A stretch of 64,000 nucleotides of DNA from Roseisolibacter agri (GTDB lineage Bacteria; Gemmatimonadota; Gemmatimonadetes; Gemmatimonadales; Gemmatimonadaceae). Below, piece by piece: positions 28,556 to 37,355 of the stretch. Each line of letters opens with the position of its first letter. Positions within the stretch are counted from its first letter, which is position 1. Location of the stretch: assembly GCF_030159095.1 (NCBI RefSeq), contig NZ_BRXS01000001.1, positions 248,001-312,000 of the forward strand. Reading direction: 5' to 3'. The position numbers and the translations under genes were made by a program. The notes under the pieces are model-generated. The model made no database searches. It was not told the origin of the DNA and saw only the letters and a list, made by a program, of their open reading frames with translations.

Positions 28556-29806
28556 TCATGACGGCGCCTCCGCGGCAGTCGCCAGCGCCGCGCGCTCGGC
28601 CAGCGAGCGGGGGCGGCGGTAGTGGGGCGCGGGGCGGGCGTCGACCGTGCGGGCGGCGGCCGGCGCGCCGCACGACCGGCGCACGATCAGCTCGGGCGCC
28701 AGCAGCTGCCGCGTCGGCGGGTGCTCGCCGCGCAGGCGGGCCAGGACCGTCTCCACCGCCAGCGCGCCGATCCGGTCCGTCGGCTGGCGCACGGTGGTGA
28801 GCGGGATGCTCGCGCGCGCCGCCAGCTCGATGTCGTCCAGCCCCACGACCGCGATGTCCTCGGGGACGCGGATGCCGTGCGCCAGCAGCCCGTCCATGAG
28901 CCCCAGCGCGCCCAGGTCGTTGTGGACGTAGATGGCGTCCGGCCGCTCCGCCATCGCCGCCACGTGCTCGCCGATCGTCCGCCCCGAGCGGTAGTCGTTC
29001 CACTCGCCCTCGTACGGGTACTCGAAGACGAAGCGGTCGTCGATCGAGAGGCCGGCCTCGCGCGCCGCCTTCCGGTAGCCGCTCGAGCGGAGCTCGAACA
29101 TCGTGCTGCCGAACCGGTCGCCGACGTAGCCCAGCCGCCGGCGCCCGACCTCGATCAGGTGACGGCCGGCCAGGTAGCCGGCGTCGTGCAGGTCGCCGCC
29201 GACGAAGGGGACGTCCTCCCCCTCGATGAAGGAGACCATGACGAACGGGATGCCGGCGTCCTGGAGCGCCTGCATCGGCTCGCTCAGCCGGTAGGTGCGG
29301 CTCATCGACGCGATCACCAGCCCCTGGACGCCGAGGTCGAGGAAGCGGCGGATCTGCTCCTCCTCGCGGTCGAGCCGGTTGAGGCTGGACGAGAAGAGCA
29401 GCCCGTAGCCCGCGGCGTCGGCGCGCTGGAGCGCGGCGTGGGCGACGAGCGAGAAGAACGGGCTGCTCAGGTCGCGGAGCACGAAGCCGAGCATGGGCGC
29501 GCCGCTGCCCGTGTGGGGGCGGGCGTCGGCGCCGCCGCCCGCCGGGGCGGGCAGGGCGGGCGGCGCCGGGCGCACCGCCACGAACGTCCCGCGCCCCACG
29601 CGGCTGTGCAGCACCCCCTCGCTCACCAGGCCGGCCAGCGCCTTGTTGATGGTGATGAGCGAGACGTCGTAGTGGCGGGCGAGCTCGCGGTGGGGCGGCA
29701 CGCGGGCCCCGACGGGCAGCACCCCGGCGACGATGCGCTGCCGCAGGTCGGCGGCGACCTGCTGGTAGAGCGGGGTGGCCGAGCCGGGGTCGATGCTGCT
29801 GCTCAC
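28556..29806 (-). CDS. GntR/LacI-type hybrid transcriptional regulator (AraR-like)
   Basis: This 416-residue regulator has a GntR winged helix at the N-terminus (about 8-75, TPLYQQVAADLRQRI to VGRGTFVAV) and a LacI-type periplasmic-binding sensor domain (about 100-385: LRDLSSPFFSLV, DIAVVGLDDIELA). This is the architecture of Bacillus AraR, where a sugar ligand releases the repressor. I chose GTG 29806 (VSSSIDPGSATPL), which starts the DNA-binding domain with AGAGG upstream; the open frame runs on but is low-complexity. It lies directly upstream of susC2 and probably controls it through the site at 28435-28453. Confidence 0.88.
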   Translation of the reverse strand: MSSSIDPGSATPLYQQVAADLRQRIVAGVLPVGARVPPHRELARHYDVSLITINKALAGLVSEGVLHSRVGRGTFVAVRPAPPALPAPAGGGADARPHTGSGAPMLGFVLRDLSSPFFSLVAHAALQRADAAGYGLLFSSSLNRLDREEEQIRRFLDLGVQGLVIASMSRTYRLSEPMQALQDAGIPFVMVSFIEGEDVPFVGGDLHDAGYLAGRHLIEVGRRRLGYVGDRFGSTMFELRSSGYRKAAREAGLSIDDRFVFEYPYEGEWNDYRSGRTIGEHVAAMAERPDAIYVHNDLGALGLMDGLLAHGIRVPEDIAVVGLDDIELAARASIPLTTVRQPTDRIGALAVETVLARLRGEHPPTRQLLAPELIVRRSCGAPAAARTVDARPAPHYRRPRSLAERAALATAAEAPS

Positions 29807-29923
29807 GACGCGCCTCTGCGGAGGGGACGCCGGCGCGGGAGGGGCGTGCGCCGGTGCCGGGACGCGTCTCCATCGGGGGGCGATGGGGGCGGTCCGACAG
29901 CGCCGCGATAGTACGCCGCGGGA

Positions 29924-29938
29924 ATTGATATTGTCAAT
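29924..29938. promoter_or_regulatory. AT-rich palindrome upstream of the regulator gene
   Basis: ATTGATATTGTCAAT is a 5-bp-arm inverted repeat (ATTGA / TCAAT) in an AT-rich patch that stands out in this genome. It lies 118 bp upstream of the GntR/LacI-type gene and about 50 bp upstream of the divergent RCC1 gene. It may be part of a promoter or an operator. Confidence 0.3.
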
Positions 29939-29987
29939 GGTATTGCACAGCAGCAACGAAACGATGACGGCGGCGGCCGCCGGCGGT

Positions 29988-31463
29988 ATGCTCCGACGTC
30001 GCCCGCCTCCGCCCTCGATGTCGCCGTCCCGCCCTCCCCGCCTCCCGCGTCTCGCCGCGCTCGGGCTCCTCGCCCTGGTCGCCGCCTGCTCCGATCCCGC
30101 GCGGCCGGACGGGGACGGGACGCCGCCCCCGCCCCCGCCCCCGCCGCCCGCCGTCGTCCCCGACTCGCTCGCCTTCCCGGTCGTCCCCGGCGGCCGCCTC
30201 TGGCTCCACGGCGACGCGCGCGACTCGCTCGGCACCCCCTCCGACACGCTGGTCCGCTTCACCGTCCTCGACACGACCGTCGCCACCGTCGACGAGAAGG
30301 GCCAGGTCACCGGACGCCGCCCCGGCCGCACGGTGGTCGTGGGGTCGGCCGCCGGCCGCACCGTCCGCCTCGCGGTCGTCGTGCGTACGGTGCGCTACCG
30401 CGACGTCTGGCCCTCGGCCGGGGACGACGGCTGCGCCCTCACGACTGACGGCGAGGCGCTCTGCTGGGGCGGGAACTCCAACGGGATGATCGGCGCCGAG
30501 ACGCTGCGGTCGTGCGCCTGGATCAGCCCGAGCCAGGGCTACCGGTGCGGGTCATGGCCCAGCGACGCGCCCACCTTCGTGCGCACCCGCGCGCGCTTCA
30601 CGACGCTGGCCGTCGGCTGGGGGCGGCGCTGCGGCCTCACCGCCGACGGCCGCGTGTTCTGCTGGGGGGCGCTCGCCGCGACGACGAACGGCATCGTCCC
30701 GTGCGCCGACACGCTGCCGCGCGGCCGGTGCGACTACGCGCCGCGCGAGGAGCCGACCCCGCTGCCGTGGGCGCGGCTGGCCGTCGGGGCGTGGCTGGTC
30801 AACGGCACCACGTGCGCCCTCGCGGCGGGCGGCGCTCCCTGGTGCTGGGGCCACGACTGGGCGGGGAACGCGGGTGGCGCCGGCGAGTCGTCACCCTCGC
30901 CCGCGACCGTCCCCGCGCCGACGCCGGTGCGCGCGGCGCCGCCGCTGCGCGACCTCGCCATGGGACCGGCCGTGACGTGCGGCCTGGACGCGGACGACGC
31001 GGTGTGGTGCTGGGGCTACCGCTACTACTTCGGCAACGACACCGCCGGCGTGCGTGGGCCCGAGGCGGTGCGCGAGCCGGTTCGCGGCGCGAACGGGATG
31101 CGCTTCGCGGCGATCTCCATGGCCAACGGCGGCTGCGGCCTCACGCGCGCGGGCGAGGCGTGGTGCTGGTGGTATGGCACGCGCCCCGCGCCCGCCGCAC
31201 CGGGTCGCACCTTCGTCACCATCTCCGCCGGCGAGGTCTCGGCCTGCGGGCTCACGGCCGACGGCGAGGGGTGGTGCTGGCCGTACAACCGCGCGCCCAT
31301 CCCGATCACGCAGGGGCTGCGCTTCCGCACCTTCCGCGTCGAGTCGTACACGGCGTGCGGGATCGCGCTCGACGGACGCGCGTGGTGCATCCCCTACCAG
31401 GCGAACGGCGAGAACCCGCCGGGCGCCGTGGGCGCGCCGAGGATCCTCGCCGGGCAGGACTGA
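29988..31463 (+). CDS. RCC1-repeat beta-propeller lipoprotein
   Basis: This protein of about 491 residues has a signal peptide ending in a lipobox (LLALVAA-C), a poly-proline stretch and a bacterial Ig-like (Big2-type) domain ending RTVRLAVVV. Seven RCC1-type blades follow, recognisable by repeats such as GCALTTDGEALCWG and CGLTADGRVFCWG. Each blade has a cysteine pair about 12 residues apart, which suggests disulfides in an exported protein. The start is uncertain: ATG 30018 gives a 24-residue signal, ATG 29988 a longer one, and neither has a clear ribosome site. Function unknown; probably a surface binding scaffold. Confidence 0.8.
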   Translation: MLRRRPPPPSMSPSRPPRLPRLAALGLLALVAACSDPARPDGDGTPPPPPPPPPAVVPDSLAFPVVPGGRLWLHGDARDSLGTPSDTLVRFTVLDTTVATVDEKGQVTGRRPGRTVVVGSAAGRTVRLAVVVRTVRYRDVWPSAGDDGCALTTDGEALCWGGNSNGMIGAETLRSCAWISPSQGYRCGSWPSDAPTFVRTRARFTTLAVGWGRRCGLTADGRVFCWGALAATTNGIVPCADTLPRGRCDYAPREEPTPLPWARLAVGAWLVNGTTCALAAGGAPWCWGHDWAGNAGGAGESSPSPATVPAPTPVRAAPPLRDLAMGPAVTCGLDADDAVWCWGYRYYFGNDTAGVRGPEAVREPVRGANGMRFAAISMANGGCGLTRAGEAWCWWYGTRPAPAAPGRTFVTISAGEVSACGLTADGEGWCWPYNRAPIPITQGLRFRTFRVESYTACGIALDGRAWCIPYQANGENPPGAVGAPRILAGQD

Positions 31464-31496
31464 CCGCGCGGGCCGGTCCCGGTCACCACACGCGCG

Positions 31497-33533
31497 TCAC
31501 ACGCCCACGCGCATCCGCTGCGCGACGGCGGGCGGCATCACGACGTCGTCGTCCGCCTCGTCGTCGAACGTCTCGTGCTGCGGGCGCGCATCGCCCGCGC
31601 CCAGCGTGAAGGCGTCGAGCGCCGCCTGCAGCCCGCTGGCCTCGTCCGACAGCTCCACCGCCGTCGCCGCGCTCTCCTCGGCGTTGGACGCGGCGTGCTG
31701 CGTCACGCGGTTCATCTGCTCGGTGGCGGCGGTGATCTGCGCGACGCCGTCGGCCTGACGCGCGCTCGCGGCCGCGATCTCGCCCATCACCGCGCTCGCG
31801 CGCGCGATCTCGCCCGCGATCTCGTCGAAGCGCGCCAGCGCGTCGGCGCCGAGCGTGACGCCCTCGTCGGCGGTGCGCACGCTGCCCTCGATGAGGTCGG
31901 CCGTGTCGCGCGCCGCACCCGCGCTCCGCAGCGCGAGCGCCCGCACCTCCTCGGCGACGACCGCGAAGCCGCGGCCCGCATCGCCGGCGCGCGCGGCTTC
32001 CACGGCGGCGTTGAGCGCGAGCAGGTTGGTCTGGAACGCGATCTCGTCGATCGTCCGCACGATCTTCGCCGTCTGGTCGGCCGACGACTTGATGCGGTGC
32101 ACCGCGTCCGCGAGGCGGCGCATCCCCTCGCGCCCCGACTCCGCGCGCTCCAGCGCCGTGCCGGTCAGGCGGTTGACCTCCTCGCTGTTCTGCGCCGCCA
32201 GGCGCGCCTCGGCGCCCAGCTCCGCGAGCGACGCCGACACCTCCTCCAGCGAGCTGGCCTGCTCGCTGGTGCCCGCGGCCAGCGACTCGCTGCCGGTGCT
32301 GATGCGCGCCGCCGCGTCGCCGACGCGCGCGGCCGCGTGGCCGACGTCCGCCAGCGTGTCGCGGACGTTGTCGAGCGCGCGGTTCAGCGACGCCGCCAGC
32401 GCGGCGTGGTCGCCGCGATACGCGCCGTCCATGCGCGCGCTCAGGTCGCGCTCGGCCACGCGCACCAGCACCGCGGCGGCCTCGGTGAGCGGGGCCGTCA
32501 TCGCGTCGAGCATGCGGTTGGTGCCGCCCACGAGCTCCGCGTACGCGCCCTCGAACGCGGCGGCGTCGCCGCGGCGCCGCAGGTCGCCGTCGCGCGCCGC
32601 GTCGATGAGCGCCTGCGTCTCGGTGGAGACGCGGCGCAGCGTGTCCGTCGCGCGGGCCATGCTGCGCGCCAGCGCGTCCTGCTCGGAGCGCGGCGCGACC
32701 TTCACCGACAGGTCGCCGCGGGCCAGCGAGTCGGCGGCGCCGGCGACGTCCTTCAGGTAGCCGATGGTCTCGCGGAACGACTGCGCGAGCGTCCCCAGCT
32801 CGTCGGCCGAGCGGTGCTCGACCACCTGGTCCACGTCGCCGCGGGCGATGCCCTGCGCGGCGCGCGCCATGCCGCGCAGCGCGGCCAGCACGTTGCGGAT
32901 GATCCACGCCGAGAGCAGCGCCAGCACGAGGATGCCGATCACCAGCACGGCCGAGACGACGGGCACCGTCTGCGCCTGGTTGGCGCGCGCGGTCGCGAAC
33001 GCGGCCGACACCGCGGCCTCCTGGCGCCTGGTGCGCGCGGCGAGGCTGTCCTTCAGCGCGTTGTACGAGGCGCGCATCGTCTGCACGCCGGCCATCACGG
33101 AGTCCTGCGAGACCGTCGTGTCGCCCGCGGCGGCGGCGATCATGCGCTCGGTGGCGGGGCGCGCGGTCGTGTAGTAGGTGGCGGCCATCGCCTGCAGCGC
33201 GTCCAGCTCCGCGGCGCGCACGGTGGGGTTGGCCTTCGACGACTCCAGATGGCCCTTCAGCACGCCCGCGACCGAGTCGGCGGCGGTGAGCGCGCCGGCG
33301 TCGCTGGCGGCGACGGCGTCCTGCATCACGCGCTGCAGCACCGTGAGGTCGGCCTCCGCGGCGCGGCTCTGGTCGAGCGCCGCGTAGTGGCCGCGCTCCA
33401 GCGTGACGAAGTCCGCCTGCGTGCGGCGGCCGAAGAAGAAGGTGGCGGCAAGGACGAGCACCGCGCTGACACCCGCGAGCGTGGGCAGGAGGACGATCTT
33501 CGCGCGAACCGTGAGCGTGGGGAGACGGAGCAT
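31497..33533 (-). CDS. Methyl-accepting chemotaxis protein
   Basis: This 678-residue transmembrane chemoreceptor has TM1 (about 12-35), a helical periplasmic domain (about 36-200), TM2 (about 202-225), HAMP-type segments, and a cytoplasmic signalling domain with the hairpin tip [20 protein letters not shown] and [16 protein letters not shown]. It passes ligand signals to CheA/CheW. No che genes are in the window. It is divergent to the porin and PstS-like cassettes, an arrangement that suggests it may read the periplasmic protein made there (inference). The C-terminus lacks an obvious NWETF-type tether. Confidence 0.94.
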   Translation of the reverse strand: MLRLPTLTVRAKIVLLPTLAGVSAVLVLAATFFFGRRTQADFVTLERGHYAALDQSRAAEADLTVLQRVMQDAVAASDAGALTAADSVAGVLKGHLESSKANPTVRAAELDALQAMAATYYTTARPATERMIAAAAGDTTVSQDSVMAGVQTMRASYNALKDSLAARTRRQEAAVSAAFATARANQAQTVPVVSAVLVIGILVLALLSAWIIRNVLAALRGMARAAQGIARGDVDQVVEHRSADELGTLAQSFRETIGYLKDVAGAADSLARGDLSVKVAPRSEQDALARSMARATDTLRRVSTETQALIDAARDGDLRRRGDAAAFEGAYAELVGGTNRMLDAMTAPLTEAAAVLVRVAERDLSARMDGAYRGDHAALAASLNRALDNVRDTLADVGHAAARVGDAAARISTGSESLAAGTSEQASSLEEVSASLAELGAEARLAAQNSEEVNRLTGTALERAESGREGMRRLADAVHRIKSSADQTAKIVRTIDEIAFQTNLLALNAAVEAARAGDAGRGFAVVAEEVRALALRSAGAARDTADLIEGSVRTADEGVTLGADALARFDEIAGEIARASAVMGEIAAASARQADGVAQITAATEQMNRVTQHAASNAEESAATAVELSDEASGLQAALDAFTLGAGDARPQHETFDDEADDDVVMPPAVAQRMRVGV

Positions 33534-33668
33534 CAGTAGAAGGAGTGACGTGAGGCTGGGTCACGCGGCCGCACCGGCGACGACGCCGCGGCCGGACGGG
33601 TCAGAGTGTCGACCGATCTGCTCCCTTCTTTACCGAGGAATTCACGATTTTCACCAAGTGCCACAAGG

Positions 33669-33690
33669 CTTTCTGACGTTTTCGTGAATC
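33669..33690. promoter_or_regulatory. Conserved promoter element, PHO-box-like, copy 1
   Basis: CTTTCTGACGTTTTCGTGAATC lies 129 bp before porin gene 1; nearly the same sequence stands 125 bp before porin gene 2. Read on the minus strand, it gives two TCA-containing heptamers 11 bp apart (ATTCAC and CGTCAG), the spacing of PhoB direct repeats. The match to the E. coli PHO box is partial. It also lies between the divergent chemoreceptor gene and porin 1. Confidence 0.4.
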
Positions 33691-33818
33691 ATGCGTTCCT
33701 CGCTGAAGAATCGAGATGACACCGCCGATATGAAGCGGCAGTCGCGAGTGCATGCACGACATCTCGCACTGTGACACTCCCCTGCAACACGCCTCGTTCC
33801 ACTCCTCTCCCTCCCCCC

Positions 33819-34949
33819 ATGTCGCATCATCGCCTCGTCTCGCGCGCCGGCCTCGGGCTCGCGCTCGGACTGATGGCGGCGCCGGTGTCCGGCGTCTCCG
33901 CGCAGGAAGTGCTCGAGCGCCTCGAGCTGCACGGCGCCCTGAACGCGGGCTACGGCCGCGCGGACAGCATCGGCGTCTTCGGCATCCCGCAGAAGGGCAC
34001 GTCCGACTACCGCGTCTTCACGCTGCAGGGGCGCTTCGCGCTGACGCCAAAGGACCACATCGTCGCGCAGGTGTTCAACCGCCGCCTCGGCGCGAGCCCG
34101 CTGGCGGGCGCGATCGCGGACGTGACGATGCAGTGGGCCTACTGGCAGCACAAGGAAGGCGACTTCACCGTGAAGGTGGGCCGCAACCCGCTGCCGCGCG
34201 GCCTGCTGAACGAGGTGCGCTACATCGGTACGGTGATCCCGTTCTTCCGTCCGCCCACCGAGCTGCAGCTCGAGGCGTTCGACGCGATCGACGGCGCGGT
34301 CGTCAGCTACCGCCACGAGCTGCCCTTCGGCATCGGCTTCGAGCAGCACGCCTTCGCGGGCGGCAGCGAGAACCGCACGGTGGCCAGCACCGCGCAGGGC
34401 CAGCAGCTCCGCATCGCCCGCACGGAGAACATGTTCGGCGGCCAGAGCTACCTGACGCTGCCGGTCGCGAACGCGAAGCTCGGCCTGTACGGCGCGCGCT
34501 ACGGCTTCATCCAGACCACCGGCCGCGGCTATCGCTCGAACGTGATGGGCAGCGCCGAGGCGACCGTGAGCATCTTCAAGCTGCAGACGGAGCACGGCCG
34601 CATCACGGGCTACGGCCCGGTGAACGACAACCGTAGCGGCTACACGTGGCTGACGACGCGCCTGCACGACCGCTTCGCGATCGCGGGGCAGCACGCCTAC
34701 ACGATCCGCAAGCTGTACGCGACCAACCCGGCGGCGAACCGCATGTACATGGACACGCGCACCGCGGGCGTCGCGGGCGTGTTCTCGCTCACCGGCAGCA
34801 CGGTGCTCAAGCTCGAGCACCACTGGCGCGAAGGCTACGCGTTCGACACGTCGGTGCCGGTGATCCGCTCGCAGACTCCCACGTCGGTCGTGATGGCGCC
34901 GGCTTCGAAGACGCGCTACATCCTGGCCAGCGTCGCCGCTTCCTTCTGA
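33819..34949 (+). CDS. Outer-membrane beta-barrel porin-like protein, paralog 1
   Basis: This 376-residue protein has a signal peptide ending near VSAQ and alternating beta-strand pattern to the C-terminus, which ends ASVAASF with terminal Phe, as outer-membrane barrels do. It is closely similar to the genes at 35698 and 37356 (shared RLELHG, KGTSDYRVFTLQGRF and ENMFGGQSYLTLPVA). A channel for small anions or other solutes is likely; I do not recognise a characterised homologue. The upstream leader is pyrimidine-rich with no Shine-Dalgarno. The PstS-like gene follows after 10 nt. Confidence 0.85.
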   Translation: MSHHRLVSRAGLGLALGLMAAPVSGVSAQEVLERLELHGALNAGYGRADSIGVFGIPQKGTSDYRVFTLQGRFALTPKDHIVAQVFNRRLGASPLAGAIADVTMQWAYWQHKEGDFTVKVGRNPLPRGLLNEVRYIGTVIPFFRPPTELQLEAFDAIDGAVVSYRHELPFGIGFEQHAFAGGSENRTVASTAQGQQLRIARTENMFGGQSYLTLPVANAKLGLYGARYGFIQTTGRGYRSNVMGSAEATVSIFKLQTEHGRITGYGPVNDNRSGYTWLTTRLHDRFAIAGQHAYTIRKLYATNPAANRMYMDTRTAGVAGVFSLTGSTVLKLEHHWREGYAFDTSVPVIRSQTPTSVVMAPASKTRYILASVAASF

Positions 34950-34959
34950 GGACCCGAAG

Positions 34960-35397
34960 ATGACCCCCAAGTTTCTCGCGCGGCTCGTCGCCGTCCTCAC
35001 CGTCTGTCTGCTCGGCACGGCGGCCCGCCCGCTCGCGGCGCAGGAGTTCAAGCTCGTCGCCAACGCCTCGCTGGCCGTCGACGCGATCGACGCCCCGACG
35101 GCGCAGAAGGTGTTCCTGAAGCAGGTCACGAAGGTCGGCGGCGCGTCGGTGACGCCCGTCGACCAGGCTCCGGCCGCCGCGGTCCGCGAGGCCTTCTCGA
35201 AGAAGGTCGTCGGCCGTCCGGTGGGCGCGGTCCAGCAGTACTGGCAGCAGAAGATCTTCTCGGGCGGCGACGTGCCGCCGGCGACGAAGGCCTCCGACAA
35301 GGACGTGCTGGACTTCGTGAAGGCGACGCCGGGCGCGATCGGCTACGTCAGCGCGGCGGCGGGCACGGACGGCGTGAAGGTCCTGAGCCTGAAGTAA
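34960..35397 (+). CDS. Small PstS-like periplasmic protein, paralog 1
   Basis: This 145-residue exported protein has a signal peptide ending AARPLAA-QEF and a compact fold like one lobe of a phosphate-binding protein: AQKVFLKQVTKVGG, TPVDQ, VREAFSKKVVGR, YWQQKIFSGGDVPP and PGAIGYVSA. Family members of this size are usually annotated as phosphate ABC transporter substrate-binding protein. They lack the second lobe of true PstS (about 320 residues), and no PstCAB genes are in the window. GAGGA precedes the ATG. It is probably co-translated with the porin. Confidence 0.85.
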   Translation: MTPKFLARLVAVLTVCLLGTAARPLAAQEFKLVANASLAVDAIDAPTAQKVFLKQVTKVGGASVTPVDQAPAAAVREAFSKKVVGRPVGAVQQYWQQKIFSGGDVPPATKASDKDVLDFVKATPGAIGYVSAAAGTDGVKVLSLK

Positions 35398-35415
35398 GCG
35401 CACCTTCCGCAGCTT

Positions 35416-35453
35416 CGAGCGCCCGCTCCGCGACGTCGCGGGGCGGGCGCTCG
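35416..35453 (+). terminator. GC hairpin after cassette 1
   Basis: CGAGCGCCCGC (35416-35426) pairs with GCGGGCGCTCG (35443-35453) in a perfect 11-bp stem, 18 nt after the PstS-like stop. There is no T-run, so it is either a factor-dependent terminator or an RNA-stabilising hairpin. Confidence 0.65.
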
Positions 35454-35551
35454 TGCGTCGCGGCGCTCGCGCGCGGATCTGACGGCGGCTTCATGGCGTC
35501 GGCCGCGATTCCCGTCATCCGGAATCGTCGATCTCGCGAGATGGGATACGT

Positions 35552-35573
35552 CTTTCTGACACTTTCGTGAAAC
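35552..35573. promoter_or_regulatory. Conserved promoter element, PHO-box-like, copy 2
   Basis: CTTTCTGACACTTTCGTGAAAC shares 18 of 22 bases with copy 1 and has the same distance to the porin start. On the minus strand it reads GTTTCAC-GAAA-GTGTCAG, close in layout to the PhoB repeat CTGTCAT-N4-CTGTCAT. The rest of the 300-bp gap between PstS-like gene 1 and porin 2 shows no gene. Confidence 0.45.
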
Positions 35574-35697
35574 GCGCATTCGCGCGTTCAGGAACGTTCC
35601 GGGCGGGCCGATACGGGAGGACGAGGCGCCGGGTGGTGCAGCGCCGCTGCACCGGAATCCGGCACGCTTGAACCCCGCATCACTCCATTCCGTCTCC

Positions 35698-36828
35698 ATG
35701 TCGTCGCACTCCCGCGTCACGCGCACGGGCCTCCGTCTCGCGCTCGGCCTGCTCGCCGTGCCGACTGCCGCCGCTTCCGCGCAGTCCGTCTTCGATCGCC
35801 TCGAGCTCCACGGCTCGCTCAACGCCGCCTACGGCCGCGCCGACACGCTCGGCGTCTTCGGCGTCCCGCAGCAGGGCACGTCGGACTATCGCGTCTTCAC
35901 GCTGCAGGGCCGCTTCTCGCTCAGCGACAGGGACCAGATCGTCGCGCAGGTCTTCAACCGCCGCCTGGGCACCAGCCCGCTGGCCGGCGCGATCAGCGAC
36001 GTCACCATGCAGTGGGCGTACTGGCAGCACAAGGAAGGCGACCTGACGGTGAAGGTGGGCCGCAACCCGCTGCCGCGCGGCCTCTCGAACGAGGTGCGCT
36101 ACATCGGCACCGTGCTGCCGTTCTTCCGTCCGCCGCTCGAGCTGACGCTGGAGGCGTTCGACGCCATCGACGGCGCGGTGGCGAGCTACCGCCAGGACCT
36201 CGGGGCCGGCATCACGCTGGAGCAGTACGCGTTCTTCGGCGGCAGCGAGGCTCGCTCGCTCGTCACGACGAGCACCGGCGCCGGCGTCCGCATGGCGCGC
36301 ACCGAGAACATGTTCGGCGGCCAGTCGTACCTCACCTTCCCGGTCGCGGGCCTCAAGCTCGGCGCCTACGGCGCGCGCTACGGCTACGTGCAGTCCACCG
36401 GCCGCGGCTACCGCACGAACTACGTGCTGTCGGCGGAGTCGTCGATCGACCGCCTGAAGGTGCAGTCGGAGCACAGCCGCATCACCGGCCCCGGCCCGTC
36501 GAACGACAGCCGCATGACCTACGTGCAGGGCACCGTGCGCGTCGTCGACCACTTCTCGGTCGCTGGCCAGCACTCGCGCACCGACCGCCGCCTGTACTTC
36601 GCGAACCCGTCGCTCGACCGGATCATCCCCGAGGTCCGCACGAACGGCGTCTCTGGCATCGTCGCGCTGCCGGCCAACACGGCGCTCAAGCTCGAGCACC
36701 ACTGGCGCAAGGGCTGGTCGTTCGACACGCCGACGTCCCCCGTGGCCTCGCAGACCGCGACCTCGGTGACGCTCTCGCCCAAGCGGGACGCGCGCTACTT
36801 CCTGGTCAGCCTCGCCACCTCCTTCTGA
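35698..36828 (+). CDS. Outer-membrane beta-barrel porin-like protein, paralog 2
   Basis: This 376-residue copy has the same length as paralog 1 and the same order of motifs, with signal peptide ending AASAQ and C-terminal SLATSF. Differences cluster in the predicted loops (for example around ATTSTGAGVRMARTEN), so the channel mouth may differ in specificity. ATG 35698 is preferred over a TTG ten codons upstream. The leader is again pyrimidine-rich with no Shine-Dalgarno. Confidence 0.85.
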   Translation: MSSHSRVTRTGLRLALGLLAVPTAAASAQSVFDRLELHGSLNAAYGRADTLGVFGVPQQGTSDYRVFTLQGRFSLSDRDQIVAQVFNRRLGTSPLAGAISDVTMQWAYWQHKEGDLTVKVGRNPLPRGLSNEVRYIGTVLPFFRPPLELTLEAFDAIDGAVASYRQDLGAGITLEQYAFFGGSEARSLVTTSTGAGVRMARTENMFGGQSYLTFPVAGLKLGAYGARYGYVQSTGRGYRTNYVLSAESSIDRLKVQSEHSRITGPGPSNDSRMTYVQGTVRVVDHFSVAGQHSRTDRRLYFANPSLDRIIPEVRTNGVSGIVALPANTALKLEHHWRKGWSFDTPTSPVASQTATSVTLSPKRDARYFLVSLATSF

Positions 36829-36841
36829 GGCCCACGCACAC

Positions 36842-37285
36842 ATGATCCCGCAGATGCTCTCGCGCGTCGCCGCGCTCGCCGGGCTCGCGCTCGCCCTCCT
36901 CGCCGGCGCGCCGCGCGCCGCCGCGGCACAGGAGTTCAAGCTGGTCGCGCACACGTCGCTCTCGGTCGACGCGATCGATGCGACGACCGCGCAGAAGGTG
37001 TTCCTCAAGCAGGTGAACAAGGTCGGCGGCGCCGCCGTCACGCCGGTCGACCTGGCGCCCGCCTCCGCGGTGCGCGAGGCCTTCTCCAAGAAGGTCGTCG
37101 GGCGTCCGGTCGGTGCGGTGCAGCAGTACTGGCAGCAGAAGATCTTCTCCGGTGGCGACGTGCCGCCGGCGACGAAGGCGTCGGACAAGGACGTCGTCGA
37201 GTTCGTGAAGAACACGCCGGGCGCGATCGGCTACGTCAGCGCCGGCGCGAGCACCGACGGCGTGAAGGTCCTGAGCCTCAAGTAA
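36842..37285 (+). CDS. Small PstS-like periplasmic protein, paralog 2
   Basis: This 147-residue protein is nearly identical in its mature part to paralog 1 (AFSKKVVGRPVGAVQQYWQQ and FSGGDVPPATKASDKDV unchanged) with a divergent signal peptide. Strong conservation of the binding segment suggests the same ligand. It starts 13 nt after the porin stop with GAGG upstream. Confidence 0.85.
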   Translation: MIPQMLSRVAALAGLALALLAGAPRAAAAQEFKLVAHTSLSVDAIDATTAQKVFLKQVNKVGGAAVTPVDLAPASAVREAFSKKVVGRPVGAVQQYWQQKIFSGGDVPPATKASDKDVVEFVKNTPGAIGYVSAGASTDGVKVLSLK

Positions 37286-37297
37286 GCGCACGCCAGC

Positions 37298-37325
37298 GGC
37301 GGTCCGGGCACGTGCCCGGGCCGCC
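37298..37325 (+). terminator. GC hairpin after cassette 2
   Basis: GGCGGTCCGGGCAC pairs with GTGCCCGGGCCGCC with one mismatch, 12 nt after the PstS-like stop and 30 nt before porin 3. There is no T-run. It may attenuate read-through into cassette 3, which has no visible promoter element of its own. Confidence 0.6.
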
Positions 37326-37355
37326 GTTCCTCCCTCCCGCCTCCTTCCTCCCGCC

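Noticed and set aside
29775-29987. Longer N-terminus for the RCC1 lipoprotein
   Set aside because: The extension overlaps the start of the divergent regulator and would bury the lipoprotein signal.
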